DNA from: Luteolibacter sp. SL250
GTDB taxonomy: Bacteria > Verrucomicrobiota > Verrucomicrobiia > Verrucomicrobiales > Akkermansiaceae
Assembly: GCF_026625605.1 (NCBI RefSeq)
Contig: NZ_CP113054.1
Coordinates: forward strand, 682,001-746,000
Direction: 5' to 3'
Length of the DNA: 64,000 bases
In this document: piece by piece, positions 8,579 through 16,714 of the stretch
Numbering within the stretch: the stretch's first letter is position 1
Layout: every line of letters begins with the position of its first letter
The notes under the pieces: generated by a model
Database searches by the model: none
Seen by the model: the letters and a program-made list of their open reading frames with translations, nothing else
Told to the model about the DNA's origin: nothing
Made by a program: the position numbers and the translations under genes

Positions 8579-9211
8579 ATGGGACGAGGCTCCGTTGTGA
8601 TCAAAGCCATCCTCGCGCTGGCGCTGGTCTGGGGCGTGGTGTGGGGTGTGCGGACATGGGCCGGCTCGCGGAAGATCACGGCGGAGAAGGTGAACCGCGA
8701 GATCGTGGCTGCGGACTTCGAGGACTGGTCGGGCGGGAAGGGCCAATCGGACGATCCGGCGGAACGGGAGCGGGAGATCCGCAGGATCGCCGGGATGATC
8801 AACCGGCTGGATTTCCATGAGCGGGAGAAGAACCGCCAGAACCGCACCGGTGAGGAATTTTTCCGGAAGCTCAACCAGGAGGAGCGGGCATTGTTCGTGG
8901 ACCTGACGGTGATGGAATCGATGAACCGTTTCATGGAGGCGCTAGACGGACTGGAGCCGGCGGAGCGGAGGCGTTTCGTGCAGCAGGCGCTGAAGGAGAT
9001 CGACGAGGGGAAGACCGCGGAGGAAATGGCCCGGGCGGAGGCGTTGGGGAAGGACCTGCTCGACCGCATCAGCGAGGAGGGGATGCAGGCGTATTTCAGC
9101 AAGGCGAGCGCGGACACGAAGCTGGACCTGGCGCCGCTGATGGAGGCGATGAACGAGGTGATGCAGGGCATGCGCGGCAATGATTTCGGAGGGATCGGAG
9201 GGCAGCGATGA
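8579..9211 (+). CDS. Membrane-anchored helical protein, first gene of the pseudopilin/ABC operon
   Basis: The 210-residue protein has one N-terminal transmembrane helix (VVIKAILALALVWGVVWGV) and a mostly helical, highly charged remainder (AEREREIRRIAGMINRLDFHEREKNRQNR; ALKEIDEGKTAEEMARAE). The C-terminus is Gly/Met-rich (VMQGMRGNDFGGIGG). No family is recognised. Its stop overlaps the pseudopilin start (ATGA at 9208-9211), so the two are translationally coupled and likely act together in the envelope. Confidence 0.7.
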   Translation: MGRGSVVIKAILALALVWGVVWGVRTWAGSRKITAEKVNREIVAADFEDWSGGKGQSDDPAEREREIRRIAGMINRLDFHEREKNRQNRTGEEFFRKLNQEERALFVDLTVMESMNRFMEALDGLEPAERRRFVQQALKEIDEGKTAEEMARAEALGKDLLDRISEEGMQAYFSKASADTKLDLAPLMEAMNEVMQGMRGNDFGGIGGQR

Positions 9212-9735
9212 AGGCGCGCGGAATGACCCTGACGGAAATGATGTTCGTGATCGCGATCATCGCCATCCTCGCGGGCATCGGCTATCCGCTCGGCGTGAGG
9301 ATGCTGGGCCGTGCACGGGAGTCGGCGTGCCTGACGAACCTGGCGGGCATCGGCGGGGCGCTGGATGTCTATCTGCGTGACCATGGCGGGCGGTTGCCGG
9401 AGCTCCGTCCCGGCCGCGGATCGAAGAAGATCGACGCGCCGGTGCTGGACACCGTGTTGCTGGAATACACGCAGACCGACCGCGTGTTCTGCTGCCCGGC
9501 GGGGGTGAAGGAGTTCAACAAGACCGGCTGCAGCTATTTCTGGAACTCCGCCATGAACGGATCCACGGTGGCGGACGCGACGTTCTTCAACATGCGCAAC
9601 AGCCCGGAGACCATCCCGCTCGTCATGGACAAGGAAGCGTGGCATCCGCATGACACGAACATCCTCTACGCGGATGGCAGCGCCTCGAACAAGATCCGCT
9701 TCAAGATCGGAAACTCGCAGGGGAAAGGGAAATAG
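9208..9735 (+). CDS. Prepilin-like protein with H-X9-DG motif
   Basis: The 175-residue protein starts MKARGMTLTEMMFVIAIIAILAGIGYPL: a short basic leader, a prepilin-peptidase site (G before M-T-L-T-E with Glu at +5), then the hydrophobic helix of type II/IV pseudopilins. Near the C-terminus, HPHDTNILYADG matches the H-X9-DG motif found on many planctomycete and verrucomicrobial pseudopilin-like proteins. Two Cys (FCC) and FWNSAMNGS lie in the globular part. It overlaps the preceding gene by four bases and is five bases from the ABC ATPase. No secretion ATPase or prepilin peptidase is nearby. Confidence 0.85.
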   Translation: MKARGMTLTEMMFVIAIIAILAGIGYPLGVRMLGRARESACLTNLAGIGGALDVYLRDHGGRLPELRPGRGSKKIDAPVLDTVLLEYTQTDRVFCCPAGVKEFNKTGCSYFWNSAMNGSTVADATFFNMRNSPETIPLVMDKEAWHPHDTNILYADGSASNKIRFKIGNSQGKGK

Positions 9736-9740
9736 CGGCC

Positions 9741-10631
9741 ATGCTCGAGGTGAACGGACTCTGGAAATCCTTCGGCGGCAAGGCGGCGCTGGAGGACGTT
9801 TCCTTCAATGTCGGCAGGGGTGAGATTTTCGGCCTGCTGGGACATAACGGCGCGGGCAAGAGCACGTCCCTGGGCATCATCCTCGGGATGGTCGCGGCGG
9901 ACCGCGGGGAGGTGACGGTCGATGGCATCTCCGTGGTGAAGGACCGGGCGCGGGCGTTGGGGAAAGTTGGCGCGATCTTCGAGTCGCCGGCATTCTATGA
10001 CTACCTGAGCGGCTGGGAGAACCTGCGGCTGCTGATGAGCTACACCTGCCCGTTCGATGCGAGGATGGCCCGGGACGTCGTCCAGCGGGTGGGCCTGGCG
10101 GACCGCATCCATTCCAAGGTGCGCACATACAGCCACGGGATGAGGCAGCGGCTCGCGCTCGCACAGTCCCTGCTGCCGGAGCCGGAGGTACTGCTGCTGG
10201 ACGAGCCGACCGACGGTCTGGACCCGGAGGGCATCAAGTGGTTCCGCGACTTCATACTCGGCTTGCGTGACGAACGCGGAACGACCGTCCTTTTCAACTC
10301 CCATCTGCTCGCGGAGGTCGAGCTGATGTGCGACCGCGTGGCGATCCTGCGGAAGGGCAGGCGCGTGTTCGAAGGAAGCGTCGATGGCCTGAACGAGGAC
10401 ACGCCGGTCTATGAGGCGGACCTCCAGCCCTGGGGAACAGCCGTCGGCCTGATCCATGGGGCGGGTGGCGAGGTGCTGGCCGAGGGCCGGCTTTCCCTGC
10501 CACATGAGGTGGACCCGGCGGACTTTGTCGGAACCCTGGTCGCGGCGGGTGTGCGGGTGCGGGCCTTCGCACCGGTCAAGCGGTCCCTGGAAGATCTTTA
10601 CATGGAAATCCTGAACGGAGGGGGAAGGTAG
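9741..10631 (+). CDS. ABC transporter ATP-binding protein
   Basis: The 296-residue ATPase has Walker A GHNGAGKST (about residues 35-43), signature YSHGMRQRL, Walker B VLLLDEPTDGLDP and switch His in FNSHLLAEVE. This is the CcmA/NatA-like layout of ABC-2 exporters. The C-terminal ~70 residues form a short accessory region (ADLQPWGTAVGLIHGAGG). It pairs with the permease starting three bases after its stop. Substrate is unknown; the link to the pseudopilin suggests an envelope or surface role, which is inference. Confidence 0.93.
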   Translation: MLEVNGLWKSFGGKAALEDVSFNVGRGEIFGLLGHNGAGKSTSLGIILGMVAADRGEVTVDGISVVKDRARALGKVGAIFESPAFYDYLSGWENLRLLMSYTCPFDARMARDVVQRVGLADRIHSKVRTYSHGMRQRLALAQSLLPEPEVLLLDEPTDGLDPEGIKWFRDFILGLRDERGTTVLFNSHLLAEVELMCDRVAILRKGRRVFEGSVDGLNEDTPVYEADLQPWGTAVGLIHGAGGEVLAEGRLSLPHEVDPADFVGTLVAAGVRVRAFAPVKRSLEDLYMEILNGGGR

Positions 10632-10633
10632 CC

Positions 10634-11482
10634 ATGCTGTTCCTGCAACAACTCCGGGGGGAACTCAGGAAACTGTTCGCCAGGCCGCGGACCTGGATGG
10701 GCTACGGCGCGTTCCTGGTCATGGAGGCGGTCATCCTGTTCGTCTACAAGCTGGATCTCAGCCAGCGGCTGGTGAAGGGGATGGTCGAGCGGAACGGCCT
10801 GGAGTTCGGCACCTACTACAGCTCCCTTAGCATCACCTTCACCATCATGGTCATCAGCATGGTGCTGCTCGGCGCGATCTATTTCGCGCTGGTGGCTGGG
10901 GACATCGTGGCGAAGGAAAACGAGGACGGGAACCTGCGGCTGGTCTTCGCCCGGCCCATCAGCCGCTTCCGCCTTCTTCTGGTGAAGTATGCGGCGGTCT
11001 GCCTCTACACCTTCACCTTCGTGTTTTTCGTCGGCATCTCCGGATACCTGATGGCGGTCGCGGCCGTCGGGTGGGAGGGGGGACTGCTGGTCATCGAGCA
11101 GAAGATGAAGGTCTTCGCCGCGTACCCGGAGTGGATCGACGGGGCGGAGAAGCTGGCGATGGCCGCGACGGGCATCGGCCTCAGCATGATCACGCTTTCC
11201 TCCATCGCCTTCATGTTCTCCTGCCTGAAGATCAAGCCGGCGGCGGCGTCCATCATCACGCTGACCATCCTGTTCGTGGACATGATCCTGCAGGAGTTCC
11301 CGTTCTTCAAACCGTACGAAAGCTGGTTCGTCACCTGGCGGATGAGCGCGTGGGTGTTCCTGATGGAGCACCAGGTTTCCTGGCCGAAGATCATCGAATC
11401 CTACGCCTTCCTCGGCGGGCTGAACATCACACTGTTCATCCTGGGCTGGCTGTCGTTCCAGACCCGGGATTTCAAGACGTGA
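10634..11482 (+). CDS. ABC-2 type transporter permease
   Basis: The 282-residue integral membrane protein has about six hydrophobic segments: TWMGYGAFLVMEAVILFVY near the N-terminus, ITFTIMVISMVLLGAIYFALV, YTFTFVFFVGISGYLMAVAAV, a pair around MITLSSIAFMFSC and ITLTILFVDMILQ, and a C-terminal LNITLFILGWLSF. The motif GDIVAKENEDGNLRLVFARPISR between TM2 and TM3 is typical of ABC-2 (NatB-like) permeases. It is the last gene of the operon that begins at 8579 and is followed by a bidirectional terminator. Confidence 0.9.
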   Translation: MLFLQQLRGELRKLFARPRTWMGYGAFLVMEAVILFVYKLDLSQRLVKGMVERNGLEFGTYYSSLSITFTIMVISMVLLGAIYFALVAGDIVAKENEDGNLRLVFARPISRFRLLLVKYAAVCLYTFTFVFFVGISGYLMAVAAVGWEGGLLVIEQKMKVFAAYPEWIDGAEKLAMAATGIGLSMITLSSIAFMFSCLKIKPAAASIITLTILFVDMILQEFPFFKPYESWFVTWRMSAWVFLMEHQVSWPKIIESYAFLGGLNITLFILGWLSFQTRDFKT

Positions 11483-11507
11483 GCTTTCCATCCCACTGGG
11501 GGAAAAG

Positions 11508-11537
11508 AAAAACGCCGGTCGGATGACCGGCGTTTTT
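11508..11537. terminator. Bidirectional Rho-independent terminator
   Basis: The stem AAAAACGCCGGTC / GACCGGCGTTTTT (13 bp, loop GGAT) has A and T runs that give a U tail on either strand. It separates the ABC permease gene and the convergent M15-peptidase gene. Confidence 0.93.
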
Positions 11538-11562
11538 CAGAGAGGTTCGTCCAGCCCGGGGA

Positions 11563-12249
11563 TCACCAGTTGACGTTCACGCCACGGGTGTCGATGTGGG
11601 TGAAGCTGCCGTAGCCGCCGACACCGCCCTTGAAGAGGCCGCGGTCACGCAGGTTGCGGGTGGCGGCGGTGATGTAGGAGGCTTTGGTGGGGAATTTCAC
11701 ATCCACGGCGACATTCGCCTGGTGCCAGGAACCCACCTTCGCGCCTTCGCACTGGGCGTTGTAGACCGGGCAGCGGTAGGCGGAGACGATGTCTTCCACC
11801 GGCATGTTGAGATAGACGGCGATGCGGTCCACCACGCGGAGGGTGTAGCCCATGCGGGTCCACCACTGTTTCGGGGGCAGGCGGTTCCAGACGGCGCCCT
11901 TTTGCTTCGCGTGCGCGGCGATGACCTGCTGCGGTTCGAGGCGCTGGAGCTTGAGGGAGGCAAGGTAGCGGGTGTATTCCGGAAGGAGGGCGCCTTGGGT
12001 GGCGGCCCAGTCACCGGAGAGGCCGTTGAAAGAGGCGGCCTGGATCGCGTTGCCGGTCCTGCGGGCCGGGACGCTGGAGCCGGACTTCACTTCCACGACG
12101 GGAGGGGTGTCCTTTTTCTGAAAGAAGAATGCGCTTGCTTGGGTAGAGGTAGCTGCAAGGCCGATGCTGGCGAGGCTGAGGGTTCCGAGCGCGCCGCGAC
12201 GGGTTGTCAGCGGGGATGTTTCCGTTGCGGGAGTTTCGTGGGAAAGCAT
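11563..12249 (-). CDS. DUF882/YcbK-like M15-type peptidase with Tat signal
   Basis: The 228-residue protein has a twin-arginine leader (TTRRGALGTLSLASIGLAATSTQASA). The C-terminal half has the zinc-peptidase pattern of the YcbK/DUF882 branch of family M15: SAYRCPVYNAQCEGAKVGSWHQANVAVDVKF supplies His and Asp ligands, and SFTHIDTRGVNVNW the second His. Such enzymes cut or bind peptidoglycan cross-links in the periplasm; whether this one is an endopeptidase or carboxypeptidase is unknown. It sits alone on the minus strand and ends at the shared terminator. Confidence 0.82.
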   Translation of the reverse strand: MLSHETPATETSPLTTRRGALGTLSLASIGLAATSTQASAFFFQKKDTPPVVEVKSGSSVPARRTGNAIQAASFNGLSGDWAATQGALLPEYTRYLASLKLQRLEPQQVIAAHAKQKGAVWNRLPPKQWWTRMGYTLRVVDRIAVYLNMPVEDIVSAYRCPVYNAQCEGAKVGSWHQANVAVDVKFPTKASYITAATRNLRDRGLFKGGVGGYGSFTHIDTRGVNVNW

Positions 12250-12434
12250 GTGGTGCGTGCTGAGTGAAATTTTGGAAGGTGGTTAGCGAATCCCGTGCCA
12301 AATGCCTCGTCGGAGAGGTCCAGGAGCGCAAAATTCCCGGCTACGAAAGCAGACAAGCCGGGGGTCGCAAGAAAAAACGGCCTAACCGCCTCTAACAGTC
12401 GGACCCGGTACTCCAAACCCGGAAGAGCCGGTAT

Positions 12435-14090
12435 TCACAATGTAACTGTCGTGTTTTCAGCACCTCCCCGCTTGGAACGCCGGGACCGGAAAGCCAGGGC
12501 CGCGCCCCCCACCCCCATGAGGATGATGCCCCAGTCACCGATCATTCCGTAGAGGGACATTCCCGGCCGGGTTGGCACGGGAACCCGCGCAAGAAGCGTG
12601 CCACTGGTGAAGTGGCTGCCTTTGCTGTCAGTGAGGACGGCCGCCCGGCCGGTGGTGTCCACGCTGGCGGTCACCCCGGTGTTGGCGGCGCGGAGCATCG
12701 GCCTCCGGAGTTCGATCGCGCGGAACTTCGCATTCGCGAAATGCTGGGCGGCGGCGGGGCTTTCCTTGAACCAACCGTCGTTGGTGATATTCACGATGAC
12801 CTGCGGGCCGTCCTTCAGGAACCGCCGGGTCAGCCGCGGGACGGTGTCCTCGAAGCAGATACTGGGGATGACGCCGATTTCCGTCCCTGCTGCGGTGGTG
12901 GCGGCGAGCGGTTCAAAGGAGCCTCCGGAGGCGAACGATCCGCCGTATTCCACTCCCGCCTGCTGTTGGTAGATCTTTTTCAGGAACGGGATGGAATCCA
13001 CGAACGGGATGGTTTCGCCGAAGATGACGAGGTGGTGCTTGCGGAACGTCTGGAGTTCGTCCGCAGGGGACATGGCCACCAGGGAGTTGTAGGTGTTTCC
13101 GCCGGGTTTGGGCGTGAGGGTGTCCCCGTCATTGGTGGCCTCCAGTTCGACCGCACCGAACATCAGGGTGAAGTCGCCGCCTTCCCGGACGTTCCGCAGC
13201 GTATCGACATTCTCCTGCCAAGTGCCCCAGCCTCCGTCATCCGTCCGCAGGATGCGTCCGGTGAGGGCGCTTTCCGGCCAAATCACCCAATCCGGGAAAG
13301 TCTCCGCCGCCTTCGCTTCCTCCAGGGCTTCCAGGGTCGCGTCCTCATAGGCCATGTGGATCTCCGCCGGATCCCACAGGTAGCGGGCCGCGTCCTGCGG
13401 GATGTTGTTCTGGACCAGCAGGGCGCGCAGCGGGGTGGTGGGGCGGGATTCCTCTTGTTGGATGCGGAATTTGCCGTAGGCTCCGGCGAGCAGGACCGTC
13501 CCGATGATCGGGATTGCGGCAGATAGGTTCTTCCGGCGGATGCCGAGCACCAGCAGTGCCTGGATGAAAACGAGAAGAAGGGAAAGACCCGGAACCCCGA
13601 GGAGATCCGCCGGTTGGGAGAAGATCAGATTGTCATGGAGGCCGATACCGATCCCGTTCCAGCCGAAGCCGGTGAACAGCCAGCCGCGCAGCCATTCCAG
13701 AGATGCCCATACCGCCGCGGTGGAGAATGCCGCCACGAGGTTGGAGTGGAGCTGTAGACGTCCGTGCAATGGATTGCCCGAAGTGGCGGCGAAGGCTCCG
13801 AAGACGCCCCAGAAAAGACCGAGATAGGCGGGGAGCACCCCGGCTCCCAAGGGGGAGACGACGGAGAGCCAGCTCAGTTGCAGGCCGTGGGCCACGGTGC
13901 CGGCGAGCCAACCGAGGCCGAATCCCTTCCATGCGGCGTGTTTTCCCTCCAGAGACCAGAGTGCGACGAGAAGGGGCGAGAAAGAGATCCATGCGAGGAA
14001 TCCCAGATCCCATGGCGAAACGAGCGCCGCGCTGCCAACCCCTGTGGCGGCGACAGCGGCGAGACGAAGCCAGAACGTGGTGTTTCCCAT
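12435..14090 (-). CDS. lnt: Apolipoprotein N-acyltransferase
   Basis: The enzyme adds the third acyl chain to lipoproteins in the inner membrane. From the ATG at 14090 it has 551 residues (an upstream start at 14129 is less likely). The N-terminal half has about six membrane segments (AWISFSPLLVALW, GLFWGVFGAFAA, EWLRGWLFTGFGWNGIG). The C-terminal nitrilase domain carries the triad in its expected contexts: Glu273 in WPESAL, Lys351 in RKHHLVIFGE and Cys412 in SICFED. A final TM (GMIGDWGIILMGVGGAALAF) precedes a basic tail. The small lipoproteins in this window are plausible substrates. Confidence 0.95.
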   Translation of the reverse strand: MGNTTFWLRLAAVAATGVGSAALVSPWDLGFLAWISFSPLLVALWSLEGKHAAWKGFGLGWLAGTVAHGLQLSWLSVVSPLGAGVLPAYLGLFWGVFGAFAATSGNPLHGRLQLHSNLVAAFSTAAVWASLEWLRGWLFTGFGWNGIGIGLHDNLIFSQPADLLGVPGLSLLLVFIQALLVLGIRRKNLSAAIPIIGTVLLAGAYGKFRIQQEESRPTTPLRALLVQNNIPQDAARYLWDPAEIHMAYEDATLEALEEAKAAETFPDWVIWPESALTGRILRTDDGGWGTWQENVDTLRNVREGGDFTLMFGAVELEATNDGDTLTPKPGGNTYNSLVAMSPADELQTFRKHHLVIFGETIPFVDSIPFLKKIYQQQAGVEYGGSFASGGSFEPLAATTAAGTEIGVIPSICFEDTVPRLTRRFLKDGPQVIVNITNDGWFKESPAAAQHFANAKFRAIELRRPMLRAANTGVTASVDTTGRAAVLTDSKGSHFTSGTLLARVPVPTRPGMSLYGMIGDWGIILMGVGGAALAFRSRRSKRGGAENTTVTL

Positions 14091-14158
14091 GCCGGTAGTT
14101 CTACTGTCTGGAGGTAACCGGTCCACCACGGTTTTGAAGCGACCTCGCGATTTGAAGG

Positions 14159-14524
14159 ATGGTGGTTGTGGATGAGCGGATATTTGGATTCACTCGGCCC
14201 GGCGTGGATCCCTACATTCCTCCTTCCCCAGCTTCGGCGGATCTCCCGGAAGTAACCAGAGATGATCCTGCGGGCGCTCCCTGCCGCCAGTGTGGCAGCA
14301 CCAACACAGGAGTGCAGCAGGCGTTCCGTACCCGTCCCAGCATCATCGGACTGTTTCTGTTCGGCTGGCTTTTCATTCTCGTCGGCGCTGCCTTCCGCAA
14401 GGAGAAGGAAGTTTGCCGGGACTGTGGCGAAATCAGACGCTACCGCACGAAAGGCTCCAATGTGGCGGCCTTCATTGTGGCGGTTTTGGCAATCCTGGTG
14501 CTATTGGGAACACTCAGCGGGTGA
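14159..14524 (+). CDS. Small zinc-ribbon membrane protein
   Basis: The 121-residue protein carries two CxxC pairs: CRQCGSTNTG (about residues 41-44) and CRDCGEIRRY (about residues 85-88). They bracket one membrane segment (IIGLFLFGWLFILVGAAF), and a second hydrophobic segment ends the protein (AAFIVAVLAILVLLGTL). The four Cys probably form a zinc ribbon. GTG codons at 14162 and 14168 are alternative starts. It is divergent from lnt and convergent with ftsZ. Function unknown. Confidence 0.62.
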   Translation: MVVVDERIFGFTRPGVDPYIPPSPASADLPEVTRDDPAGAPCRQCGSTNTGVQQAFRTRPSIIGLFLFGWLFILVGAAFRKEKEVCRDCGEIRRYRTKGSNVAAFIVAVLAILVLLGTLSG

Positions 14525-14530
14525 TCCTTG

Positions 14531-16240
14531 TCATTTCTTCTTCCGGAGGAACGGAGGAAGGTCGAGGTCCTCCCCGTTCACCACGTTCGGGCTCACACCC
14601 TCGAACCGGCCGCGGGGGGCGGTGTCGAAGGAGAGTTCCGGCTGGGCCGTCGGGGTTTTCACGCCGAGCTTCAGCTTGGGTGGCTCCGTTGCGGGTTTTG
14701 CCTGGGCGGCGGGCGCATCCTCGAGATCCGGCGGAAATTCATCGTCCGGGCGCGGTGCGGGTGGCTTGGGGGTCCAGAGGTTCTTTCCGGCGTCCGCGTC
14801 CGGGGACAGCCGCATGACATTCTCCGATTTCGGGGCGGAGGCGGCGGGCAGTTGGACCGCAGGTTTCTCCTCGTCTTCCGGTGCGGATGCCGGAACCGCG
14901 GCTTCCACCGGCGCGTCGGCAAAGGCTTCCGCGAATGGCGGCTCGTCATCCCACATTTCAACCACCGCCTCGGGCTCCGGTTCAGGCTGTGGTTCAGGTT
15001 CGGGCTCTGGCTGGGCCTTGGTTTCGGCCACCGGCTTGGTGGTGAACATCGGCTCCAGGTCGGATTCTGGTTCTGGTTCCGGCTTCGCTTCCTCAACCGG
15101 TGGAGCGGTGTCCGCGAACGCCGTTTCCGGTTTGGGCCCGGGCTTGGGGTCCGGCTCGGGCTTGGCGGCGGGCGCAGGGGTGGAGAATGAGGCGAAGCTG
15201 TCGGACGGATCGAGCACCGGGTTCTCCGGGAGGGAGGAGGACAGCGAATCCCGCGGTGCGGCGCGGAGGTGGTCTTCCGGCAGGGCGCTGATGAGCGTCA
15301 CGGAAAGCGCGTCCCGCATCGCCGGGTCGATCGCCGCGCCGAACAGCACGTGCGCCTTTTCCGGGACGAACTTCTGGAGCCGCTGCATCAGCAGCTCGAT
15401 TTCATAGAGCGTCAGGTCCTCGCCGCCGGAAAGATGGACCAGCACGGTCTGGGCGTCCTTGAGGAGTGCGCCTTGGTCGAGCAGCGGGCTGGCCAGCGCA
15501 TTGCGCAGCGCCTTGGCGGCCCGGTCCTTCCCTTCCGCCAAGCCGGAGCCGAACAGGCAGCGGGAGCGGTTGGTGCGCAGGGCGCTCATCAGGTCGTCCA
15601 GGCCCACATTGATCAGGCCGGGCCGGATCACCAGGCGGATGACCGCCTTGATGGATTCGCAGATCATCAGGTCCGCGGCGGCGAAGGCCTCATGGATGCC
15701 CTGTTTCGCCAGCACCAGCTCACCCATCCGGTTGTTGTCGAAGGTGACCAGCGCGTTGGAAAGGACCGCCAGCTCGTTGAGTGAGGTTTCCGCCTGCTCG
15801 CGCCGGCGCTTGCCCTCGAAGAAGAAAGGCATCGTCGCGAAGACCACCACGAACGCACCTTCCTCACGGGCGATGCGGGTGACAATGGGGGCCGCGCCGG
15901 AGCCGGTGCCTCCACCAAGGCCCACGCAGAGGAAAACGATGCGACGGCCCCGCAGCGAGTCGCGGATTTCGCTCTCCGCCTCGAGCATCGCCTGCTGGCC
16001 GAGTTCCGGATCCCCCCCCGTGCCCAGTCCCTTCGTCAGATTGCGGCCGAGCTGGATCTTCTCACTGGCGACCGCGGCGGACAGCGTGCGGATGTCCGTG
16101 TTGAGCGCCAGCAATTCGGCGCCCTCCATGCCGTCCAGGGCCACACGTTCGAGGATGTTCGTCCCCCCACCACCGAGGCCGATGATTTTCACGCTCGAGG
16201 TGGGGATGGTTTGCTGGGGATCGCGGGTGTAGGAAATCAT
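14531..16240 (-). CDS. ftsZ: Cell division protein FtsZ with long Glu/Pro-rich linker
   Basis: The ATG at 16240 gives 569 residues, far longer than the usual 350-400. The GTPase domain is clear: VKIIGLGGGGTN, LNTDIRTL and the tubulin signature GGGTGSG at 109-115. The synergy (T7) loop reads GLINVGLDDL (208-217) instead of the common N-x-D-x-x-D, with Gly in place of the first catalytic Asp. After about residue 330 comes a ~220-residue disordered linker with Glu-Pro and Lys-Pro repeats. The end, DLPPFLRKKK, is the conserved C-terminal peptide that binds FtsA and other partners. It is the last gene of the division cluster. Confidence 0.95.
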   Translation of the reverse strand: MISYTRDPQQTIPTSSVKIIGLGGGGTNILERVALDGMEGAELLALNTDIRTLSAAVASEKIQLGRNLTKGLGTGGDPELGQQAMLEAESEIRDSLRGRRIVFLCVGLGGGTGSGAAPIVTRIAREEGAFVVVFATMPFFFEGKRRREQAETSLNELAVLSNALVTFDNNRMGELVLAKQGIHEAFAAADLMICESIKAVIRLVIRPGLINVGLDDLMSALRTNRSRCLFGSGLAEGKDRAAKALRNALASPLLDQGALLKDAQTVLVHLSGGEDLTLYEIELLMQRLQKFVPEKAHVLFGAAIDPAMRDALSVTLISALPEDHLRAAPRDSLSSSLPENPVLDPSDSFASFSTPAPAAKPEPDPKPGPKPETAFADTAPPVEEAKPEPEPESDLEPMFTTKPVAETKAQPEPEPEPQPEPEPEAVVEMWDDEPPFAEAFADAPVEAAVPASAPEDEEKPAVQLPAASAPKSENVMRLSPDADAGKNLWTPKPPAPRPDDEFPPDLEDAPAAQAKPATEPPKLKLGVKTPTAQPELSFDTAPRGRFEGVSPNVVNGEDLDLPPFLRKKK

Positions 16241-16253
16241 TTTGGAAAACTTT

Positions 16254-16292
16254 GGAACATTGAACATCGAACGTCCAACATCGAACGTTGAA
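16254..16292. repeat. Left inverted repeat of the four-helix-bundle element
   Basis: This 39-base arm pairs with 16674-16712 in opposite orientation (33 of 39 positions match). It is built from degenerate GAACAT/GAACGT units. It lies between the end of the four-helix-bundle gene and the start of ftsZ. Confidence 0.85.
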
Positions 16293-16302
16293 GTGAAGAG
16301 AG

Positions 16303-16674
16303 CTATTTGCGGCGTTTTTCAGCGGTGTTGATGCTGGTGACGAAAATGCGGATCAATTGGTCGGTTTCGTCAAGCAGCGGGGCGAGTTTCTGGTCAGGCA
16401 GAATCCCGGAACGGATGATCAGTTTGAGCCAGCGTTGGGATTCGCGGAATTCCTTGAGGGCAAGACGCAGTTTGTGAATGAAATCAGCGGGGGATTCAGC
16501 GCTCTGGGCCTCGCCATGATGCGAAAGCGGAGCGGTCCCAGAACGAAGGAGTTGATTGCCGATGTGCCGTGCGGCGTAGTCCGGCCCCAGCGAGCGGGTG
16601 AGCGTGATGATCCGGGCACCGTAGTCCAACAGGCGATCCTCCAGATCGTAGGATGCTCTCTGTTCATCTTCCAT
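16303..16674 (-). CDS. Four-helix-bundle protein (23S rRNA intervening-sequence protein family)
   Basis: The 123-residue all-helical protein contains YDLEDRLLDYGARIITLTRSL, ARHIGNQLLRSGTAPLSHHGEAQSAES, DFIHKLRLALKEFRESQRWLKLI and a final helix LLDETDQLIRIFVTSINTA. This order (N-Q-L-x-R-S-G, then N/H-x-x-E-A, then a KE-x-x-E-S helix) fits the IVP/four-helix-bundle family encoded inside intervening sequences of bacterial 23S rRNA. It is wedged between ftsA and ftsZ, and its start codon overlaps one of two flanking inverted repeats, so it looks like cargo of an inserted element. Confidence 0.85.
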   Translation of the reverse strand: MEDEQRASYDLEDRLLDYGARIITLTRSLGPDYAARHIGNQLLRSGTAPLSHHGEAQSAESPADFIHKLRLALKEFRESQRWLKLIIRSGILPDQKLAPLLDETDQLIRIFVTSINTAEKRRK

Positions 16675-16712
16675 TCGATGTTCATTGTTGGACGTTCAAT
16701 GTTCGATGTTCC
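16674..16712. repeat. Right inverted repeat of the four-helix-bundle element
   Basis: Partner of 16254-16292. The shared core GAACGTCCAACA is exact. The arm begins at the start codon of the four-helix-bundle gene and ends two bases before the ftsA stop codon at 16715-16717, so the 459-base element exactly fills the ftsA-ftsZ gap. Confidence 0.85.
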
Positions 16713-16714
16713 GG

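Noticed and set aside
14671-15291. Extra frames on both strands in the ftsZ linker region
   Set aside because: Artefacts of the repetitive EP/KP-coding DNA.
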